Below, one piece after another: positions 6,308 to 10,499 of a stretch of 10,499 nucleotides of DNA; within the stretch, counting starts at the first letter, position 1, and each line of letters starts with the position of its first letter. The translations under genes and the position numbers were made by a program. The stretch is from an uncultured Clostridia bacterium (GTDB lineage Bacteria; Bacillota; Clostridia; TANB77; CAG-508). The stretch lies in assembly GCA_944390615.1 (NCBI GenBank), contig CALXRJ010000134.1, positions 1 through 10,499 of the forward strand, in the 5' to 3' direction. The notes under the pieces are model-generated. The model was not told the DNA's origin. It made no database searches and saw nothing but the letters and a program-made list of their open reading frames with translations.

Positions 6308-7312
6308 TTACGCAAAATAATCCAACTTCATAGCTTTTTTTACTTTTTTCATCGTAATTTCAGCCTCTTTTTTTGCTTTTGCTGTTCCTTCTCTTAGCAC
6401 TTTTTCTATTATCTCTGGATGAGCTTCTAAATATGCTCTTTTTTCCCTCATAGGTCTCAAAAATTCGATGGTATTCTTAGCAAGTTGTTTCTTACAAGCC
6501 ACACATCCTCTTTTGCCAAGTCTACACTCTTCGCAAACTTGTTTACATTCCTCTTCTGAGCTAAATAATTTATGATAATAAGAAACCATACATATATCTG
6601 GATTGCCAAGGTCATCTTTTTTGATTCGATTTGGATCTGTGACAGCACTCATGATTTTTTTAATAATTTCTTCTTCTGAATCAGATAGATAGATAGCATT
6701 CCCTAATGATTTTCCCATTTTTTCATTACCATCTAATCCTTTTATTCTTTTATTTTGCGATAAATAAATTTCAGGTTCTTTTAATACTTCTCCATAAATA
6801 GTATTAAATTTTCTTACAATTTCTCTACATTGTTCAATTAAGGGTTCTTGATCTTCTCCTGCTGGAACAATTTCACCGCCAAGTACTGTTATATCAGCTG
6901 CTTGGCTTACAGGATAGCCTAAAAATCCATAAGTTACACTTTCACCAAAGATATCCTTTTTTTGAGCAATTTCTGTTTTAACAGTTGGATTTCTTTGTAA
7001 TCGGGCTATTGTCACTAAATTAGAATAAAAAACGGTAAGTTCTGCCGTTTCTGGTATCATAGATTGAATATAAATAGTCGACTTTTCTGGATCTATCCCA
7101 CATGATAAATAATCTATGACTAATTCTCTTACATTTTTTCTTACTTTTTCTGGATTATTAAAATTATCAGTCAGAGCTTGCACATCTGCAATTAAGATAT
7201 AAGTTTCATATTCATTTTGTAATTTTACTCTATTTACTAAAGAACCAAAATAATGACCAATGTGCAGTTTTCCCGTTGGTCTATCCCCTGTTAGTATTCT
7301 TTTCTTTTCCAT
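6308..7312 (-). CDS. trpS: Tryptophanyl-tRNA synthetase, likely iron-sulfur type
   Basis: A 334-residue class I synthetase that charges tRNA-Trp. The HIGH motif is HIGH (17-20) after TGDRPTGKL, and the KMSKS motif is KMGKS (198-202). The stretch AGEDQ (151-155) is the usual TrpRS active-site segment. The C-terminal half has a cysteine cluster: C241, C256, C260, C263, C270 and C273. C241-x21-C263-x6-C270-x2-C273 closely matches the C-x22-C-x6-C-x2-C ligand pattern described for the [4Fe-4S] TrpRS of Thermotoga maritima, where the cluster lies near the anticodon-recognition region. The start at 7312 has AAGGGGG (7326-7320) about 7 bases upstream. It probably leads the trpS-argS-ldh operon. The 140-base gap before it holds a hairpin but no clear promoter or T-box. 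Confidence 0.96.
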   Translation of the reverse strand: MEKKRILTGDRPTGKLHIGHYFGSLVNRVKLQNEYETYILIADVQALTDNFNNPEKVRKNVRELVIDYLSCGIDPEKSTIYIQSMIPETAELTVFYSNLVTIARLQRNPTVKTEIAQKKDIFGESVTYGFLGYPVSQAADITVLGGEIVPAGEDQEPLIEQCREIVRKFNTIYGEVLKEPEIYLSQNKRIKGLDGNEKMGKSLGNAIYLSDSEEEIIKKIMSAVTDPNRIKKDDLGNPDICMVSYYHKLFSSEEECKQVCEECRLGKRGCVACKKQLAKNTIEFLRPMREKRAYLEAHPEIIEKVLREGTAKAKKEAEITMKKVKKAMKLDYFA

Positions 7313-7394
7313 ATAGATGCCCCCTTTTTCTTATTTTTGTTATCTTTTTTTATTATTTTTATGTCATGCCATTTTATTTGCTCATTTTTAATAT

Positions 7395-7425
7395 GGGTGT
7401 TTTGTAATGAATTAACAAAACACCC
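7395..7425. other. Strong hairpin between the PBP gene and trpS
   Basis: GGGTGTTTTGT (7395-7405) pairs perfectly with ACAAAACACCC (7415-7425), an 11-bp stem with a 9-base loop, 28 bases after the PBP stop. On the minus strand the helix is followed by ATATTAAAAATGAG rather than a T run, so it is not a standard intrinsic terminator in the direction of the genes. It may be a weak terminator, an mRNA-stabilising structure or a processing site between the PBP and trpS transcripts. The rest of the 7313-7452 gap shows no convincing -35/-10 pair. Confidence 0.5.
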
Positions 7426-7452
7426 TCTTTAAAAATTTCTTATTGACTATTT

Positions 7453-10161
7453 TTAAACACTTGAATTTGTAGTATTTTCCTGTGTTTGATTTTCATTTCC
7501 ACCGGGTGATGTACTGTTAGATGAATTTGTATTAGTTGTATTGTCATTCGTTGTATTAGATGTGTTGGTATTTCCTGTACTAGATGAATTATCTTTTACT
7601 ACAATAATTCTTTTTACAGTTGATGATTTTCCACGAGAATTAGATACGGTATAAGTAATCGTATAGGTTCCAGCTCTAGATGTATTTACTGTTCCGGATA
7701 TCGATATTTTATTGGATATATCACCATCTTTATCATCTTTTGCTGTGGCACCTCTTTCTGTATAAGAATCTCCCACATTTAAAGTCATGTTAGATTCCCC
7801 ATTTAATGTGATAGTTGGTGCTGTATCTTCTGTTGTACTAGTATTATTACTACTTCCTGTGTTAGATGCATTATGTTCTGTACAATAAGTAGTTGGTGCT
7901 GATGTAGAAGATGAACTTAAATTTTCCCACAATCCTAATCTTTCTTTTTCTACTACATACGAATAATATCTAGTCGTTACATTTGGACAATATTCATTAG
8001 CCAGTAAACCTGTATCTGTACAAATTCGTGCTGAACTTGAATGAGCATCACAATCTCCTGGTACCATACCTTCTACGAATATTTCTTGATACGTATCTGT
8101 ACATTTGCTTGTTGCTTTTTTGCCAGATGTTCTACAAATTCTTTCTGTAACAATTCCAGATGGTTGACTAAAGGTAGAAGATTCTTTGCCTGCATGAACT
8201 TTTGTCATAACAGCACTCCAAATTCTTCCTGCCCAGTTTGTGGAACCTGTTACTTCCTCGTTTTGGTCATATCCATACCAAGTAGCAGCTGTGTAGTAAT
8301 TGGTAAATCCGCATAGCCATTTGTCATAATTGCTATTTGTTGTACCAGTTTTAGCAGCTACATCTATTCCAGATATTCTACAATAAGTTGCTGTACCACT
8401 TTGTACAACTGATTTTAGAATATCTTTTATTACATAAGCAGCCTGTTCTGATATCACTTGTTCTGTATTTTGTTTTGCTTCTAATACTACATTTCCATCT
8501 GAATCGGTAACTTTTGTATAGAATAATGGTCTTCTGTATACTCCATTATTGGCAATGGTAGCATAAGCTGCTGCCATTTCAAGTGGGGTAATACCATTTG
8601 TAAATCCTCCGATTGATAAGGCTGCTAAACCATCTTTTTCTTTGTCAATTGAAGTAACTCCCATTTTTTCCAAATATTCTGCCGATTTGGCTGGTGTTAA
8701 TTCTGATACTACTTTAACAAAAGGAATGTTTTGTGATGTTGTTACAGCACTTCTTATGCTGATTAATCCTTTAAAAGCATTATAATCTTTTGGTTCATAG
8801 TTTCCTTGGAATCGAGTTGCATTATCATTGTAAATTGTAGCTGCTGTAATTACTCCTTCATTGATTCCTGGAACCAAAGATGTTAATGGTTTTATGGAAG
8901 AACCAGTTTGTCTTGTACTTTGTGTTGCTCTATTTAAACCTCTTGATTCTGTTTTTTCTCCCAGTCCTCCTTCTAGGCCTACTACATATCCTGTTGTATT
9001 ATCAATAATGACCATTGCTGATTGTGAGGTATTTCCAGTGCTTGATTTTTTCGTATATTGACTACTATTTTGTACCATAACTTCATCCATTTGTGATTGA
9101 AGTGTTGAGTCTTGTGTAGAATAAATGGTAAGTCCACTACTATATACATAAGTAGAAGCTAAACTTGTTGAAATTTCTCTTTCTCTTGCCACATCCTCTA
9201 TGACTTGTGCAATTGTCGCATCTGTATGATAAGAATAGACGGTTCCTGTTGTCTGTGCTTTTTCAAAATGTAACCCTTCTTCCACTTTTTGGTAAGCTTC
9301 ATCATATTCTGCTTGTTCTATCATTCCTAGTTCAAGCATTTTGTTTAGTACAGTTTCTGTTCTATTTTTTATTTTCTCTGAATTGTCAGTTTCTCCATAT
9401 GGATTATAAGAATTTGGTGAGTTGTTAATTCCTGCTAAAAAAGCACATTCTGCTAAATCTAATTCAGAAGCTGATTTATTAAAATAATATTCTGCTCCTA
9501 CTTCTACACCCAGATTATTATTTCCCCCAACAAATATGATATTTAAATAAAGTTCCAAAATTTGGTCTTTTGATATCATTCTTTCAATTTGATAAGCTTT
9601 TGCCCATTCTTTTACTTTTCTTATAATTCCTTCGATTCCGCTTCTTTCATCATCTTCTGTTATATTTTTTACTACTTGCTGTGTAATGGTACTTCCACCA
9701 AATGATGATTTACCACCATTTATAATGTATTGAAAAATAGCTGCTGCCGTTCTTTTAAAATCGACTCCACTATGCTCATAAAATCTTTCATCTTCGATAG
9801 CAATGTAAGCATTAATTAAGTTTTTTGGCATTTCTTCTAATCGGATTATTTTTCTATTTTCATCTCCACTTAATTCTGCTAATTTATTTCCATCTTTGTC
9901 TAAAATAATGGAATTGGAAGAGCCTATGATTAATTCTTCTTCTGTTATTTTAAACTCATCTCCCCAAGCCCCATATAACATACCAATAACGATTCCTGTA
10001 CCGATTACTGCTACAATAATGATTAGTAATAATATTATTTTTATTGTTAATGCCATTTTAGGATGTTTTTGTGAAAATTTTTTCTTTTCTGATTTTGTTT
10101 TTTTCTGTTCTTCTTTTTTATATCTATGAGTTGATTTTTCTTTTCCTTCTTTTTTTCTCAT
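7453..10161 (-). CDS. ponA: Bifunctional class A penicillin-binding protein (PBP1A type) with Ig-like C-terminal domain
   Basis: A 902-residue peptidoglycan synthase that polymerises glycan strands and cross-links peptides outside the membrane. In order: a Lys/Glu-rich cytoplasmic tail (1-35); a membrane anchor (~39-64); a GT51 glycosyltransferase with EDERFYEH (catalytic Glu123) and GGSTITQQ (155-162); a transpeptidase with SSIK (Ser421 nucleophile, Lys424), SQN (476-478) and KTGT (604-607); a cysteine-dotted segment (C676, C687, C704, C714, C725, C760) that may form disulfides; a DUF5011-like Ig fold (~781-856, with GDSYTERGATAKDDKDGDI and AGTYTITYTVS); and an Asn/Thr/Ser tail (858-902). 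All catalytic motifs are intact. The ATG at 10161 has no ribosome binding site of its own. It lies 3 bases after, and in frame with, the stop of an 11-codon leader ORF that has one. The gene has its own promoter. Confidence 0.95.
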   Translation of the reverse strand: MRKKEGKEKSTHRYKKEEQKKTKSEKKKFSQKHPKMALTIKIILLLIIIVAVIGTGIVIGMLYGAWGDEFKITEEELIIGSSNSIILDKDGNKLAELSGDENRKIIRLEEMPKNLINAYIAIEDERFYEHSGVDFKRTAAAIFQYIINGGKSSFGGSTITQQVVKNITEDDERSGIEGIIRKVKEWAKAYQIERMISKDQILELYLNIIFVGGNNNLGVEVGAEYYFNKSASELDLAECAFLAGINNSPNSYNPYGETDNSEKIKNRTETVLNKMLELGMIEQAEYDEAYQKVEEGLHFEKAQTTGTVYSYHTDATIAQVIEDVAREREISTSLASTYVYSSGLTIYSTQDSTLQSQMDEVMVQNSSQYTKKSSTGNTSQSAMVIIDNTTGYVVGLEGGLGEKTESRGLNRATQSTRQTGSSIKPLTSLVPGINEGVITAATIYNDNATRFQGNYEPKDYNAFKGLISIRSAVTTSQNIPFVKVVSELTPAKSAEYLEKMGVTSIDKEKDGLAALSIGGFTNGITPLEMAAAYATIANNGVYRRPLFYTKVTDSDGNVVLEAKQNTEQVISEQAAYVIKDILKSVVQSGTATYCRISGIDVAAKTGTTNSNYDKWLCGFTNYYTAATWYGYDQNEEVTGSTNWAGRIWSAVMTKVHAGKESSTFSQPSGIVTERICRTSGKKATSKCTDTYQEIFVEGMVPGDCDAHSSSARICTDTGLLANEYCPNVTTRYYSYVVEKERLGLWENLSSSSTSAPTTYCTEHNASNTGSSNNTSTTEDTAPTITLNGESNMTLNVGDSYTERGATAKDDKDGDISNKISISGTVNTSRAGTYTITYTVSNSRGKSSTVKRIIVVKDNSSSTGNTNTSNTTNDNTTNTNSSNSTSPGGNENQTQENTTNSSV

Positions 10162-10164
10162 TTT

Positions 10165-10200
10165 TTATTTGACATTAGCTACATATCCTGCAGCTAACAT
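10165..10200 (-). CDS. 11-codon leader ORF upstream of the PBP gene
   Basis: On the minus strand, ATG at 10200 opens a frame encoding MLAAGYVANVK and ending in TAA (10167-10165). It is preceded by AAAGGAGG (10212-10205) with a 4-base spacer, the best ribosome binding site in this part of the window. After one AAA codon the PBP start codon follows in the same frame. Ribosomes loaded here would stop and could restart on the PBP, so translational coupling is the simplest reading. A leader peptide that senses something, or an old PBP start cut off by a nonsense change, are alternatives. The peptide itself resembles nothing I know. Confidence 0.5.
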   Translation of the reverse strand: MLAAGYVANVK

Positions 10201-10204
10201 ACTT

Positions 10205-10212
10205 CCTCCTTT
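10205..10212 (-). promoter_or_regulatory. Ribosome binding site of the leader ORF
   Basis: AAAGGAGG on the minus strand, 4 bases before the leader ATG at 10200 and 43 bases before the PBP ATG. It is too far from the PBP start to serve it directly. Confidence 0.7.
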
Positions 10213-10281
10213 CTTACTTTTGTATGTTATAATTTTTGGTTAAAATTTAATATGCTAGCTTGTTCTTTTTTAGATGGATAC

Positions 10282-10310
10282 ATTATATTATACTTTATAA
10301 AAAAATGCAA
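10282..10310 (-). promoter_or_regulatory. Promoter of the PBP gene
   Basis: On the minus strand, TTGCAT (10310-10305, moderate -35) is followed by a 17-base spacer and a perfect TATAAT (10287-10282). A second TATAAT overlaps at 10292-10287 but fits the -35 less well. Initiation near 10275 would give a leader of about 75 bases before the 11-codon ORF. Confidence 0.65.
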
Positions 10311-10313
10311 GTA

Positions 10314-10343
10314 GTTAAGTTACACATTAAGATATATTAAGAT
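10314..10343 (-). promoter_or_regulatory. Phased TTAAG repeats upstream of the PBP promoter
   Basis: On the plus strand, TTAAG occurs at 10315-10319, 10327-10331 and 10337-10341; the last two are part of a perfect 8-base direct repeat ATTAAGAT (10326-10333 and 10336-10343). The spacing of 12 and 10 bases is close to one helical turn, and the block ends just upstream of the -35. It resembles OmpR-family response-regulator sites (the streptococcal CiaR site is TTTAAG-N5-TTTAAG), though the spacing is not exact and the region is A/T-rich. Confidence 0.3.
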
Positions 10344-10379
10344 TTTTGAGTTACTATTCACCGTGTATTAATATTGCAG

Positions 10380-10499
10380 AGAAGCCTCCAACGGTTATTG
10401 TCATAAAATTTATTGCATTCCTCGGCTCCCGGCATACCTGAAGAGCATCTAAACTTAAATAAAACGAGCCTCTCGCTGCATCCTTCGCGCTTCCTCATT
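10380..10499. other. GC-rich segment of unknown nature at the right edge
   Basis: 54 of the last 119 bases are G or C, far above the surrounding intergenic DNA, with CpG-containing words such as CTTCGCGC. On the minus strand a frame from ATG at 10498 runs 46 codons to TGA at 10358 and is Cys- and Arg-rich. It has no visible ribosome binding site (its upstream lies outside the window) and no recognisable motif. No tRNA, SRP RNA, RNase P or tmRNA signature was recognised. It may be the end of an interspersed repeat or mobile element, a structured RNA, or the tail of a gene beyond the edge. Confidence 0.35.

Noticed and set aside
6457..6648. 63-residue minus-strand frame inside trpS
   Set aside because: It overlaps the conserved cysteine-rich part of trpS in another frame and has no ribosome binding site or motif.
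7313..7452. T-box riboswitch before trpS
   Set aside because: The gap is short for a T-box leader, lacks a recognisable TGGNACC antiterminator sequence, and its only hairpin has no T tract.
10358..10498. 46-codon minus-strand frame as a real gene
   Set aside because: There is no known motif and its upstream region is outside the window; the frame may be an accident of the GC-rich segment, so it is reported only as part of that segment.

Overview
The window looks like a chromosomal segment of an AT-rich, low-GC Gram-positive anaerobe, most likely an uncultured Clostridia-type gut bacterium. The evidence is strong AGGAGG-type ribosome binding sites, A/T-ending codons, consensus sigma-A promoters with 17-base spacers, a Gram-positive bifunctional penicillin-binding protein, a wall-sorting signal, and a tryptophanyl-tRNA synthetase with the cysteine pattern of an iron-sulfur cluster. 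Nothing indicates a phage, plasmid, CRISPR array or intact mobile element. No complete, clearly novel multi-gene system is visible; the unusual signals are regulatory and architectural.

Left part (1-2034, all genes on the minus strand): the start of a membrane-anchored or secreted protein cut by the window edge; a small secreted Asn/Thr/Ser-rich protein ending in an LANTG sorting signal; and ychF, a universal ATPase. Upstream of the LANTG gene is a consensus promoter, preceded by four tandem TGTAAN hexamers spaced exactly 5 bases apart. This is the layout of WalR (YycF)-type response-regulator sites, and it overlaps the ychF stop codon. ychF and the adjacent tRNA gene are driven by back-to-back divergent promoters.

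Middle (2035-3483): tRNA-Thr(GGT) and an unrecognised four-helix membrane protein are the only plus-strand genes. The membrane protein converges on a small three-helix membrane protein, and two strong hairpins, one of them bidirectional, separate the pair.

Right part (3608-10499, minus strand): reading in transcription order, a class A penicillin-binding protein (PBP1A type), trpS, argS and ldh. The last three are tightly packed (28 and 23 base gaps) and probably form one operon that joins two aminoacyl-tRNA synthetases to L-lactate dehydrogenase. The PBP has its own promoter. Its start codon lacks a ribosome binding site and sits 3 bases after an 11-codon leader ORF that has an excellent one, which suggests translational coupling. 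The PBP carries a C-terminal Ig-like domain and an Asn/Thr/Ser tail. The last ~120 bases are much richer in GC (54 of 119 bases) than the rest and may be an interspersed repeat or the edge of another element.

Together, the PBP and the anchored Asn-rich protein concern cell-wall synthesis and surface; ychF, trpS, argS and tRNA-Thr concern translation; ldh concerns fermentative NAD regeneration.
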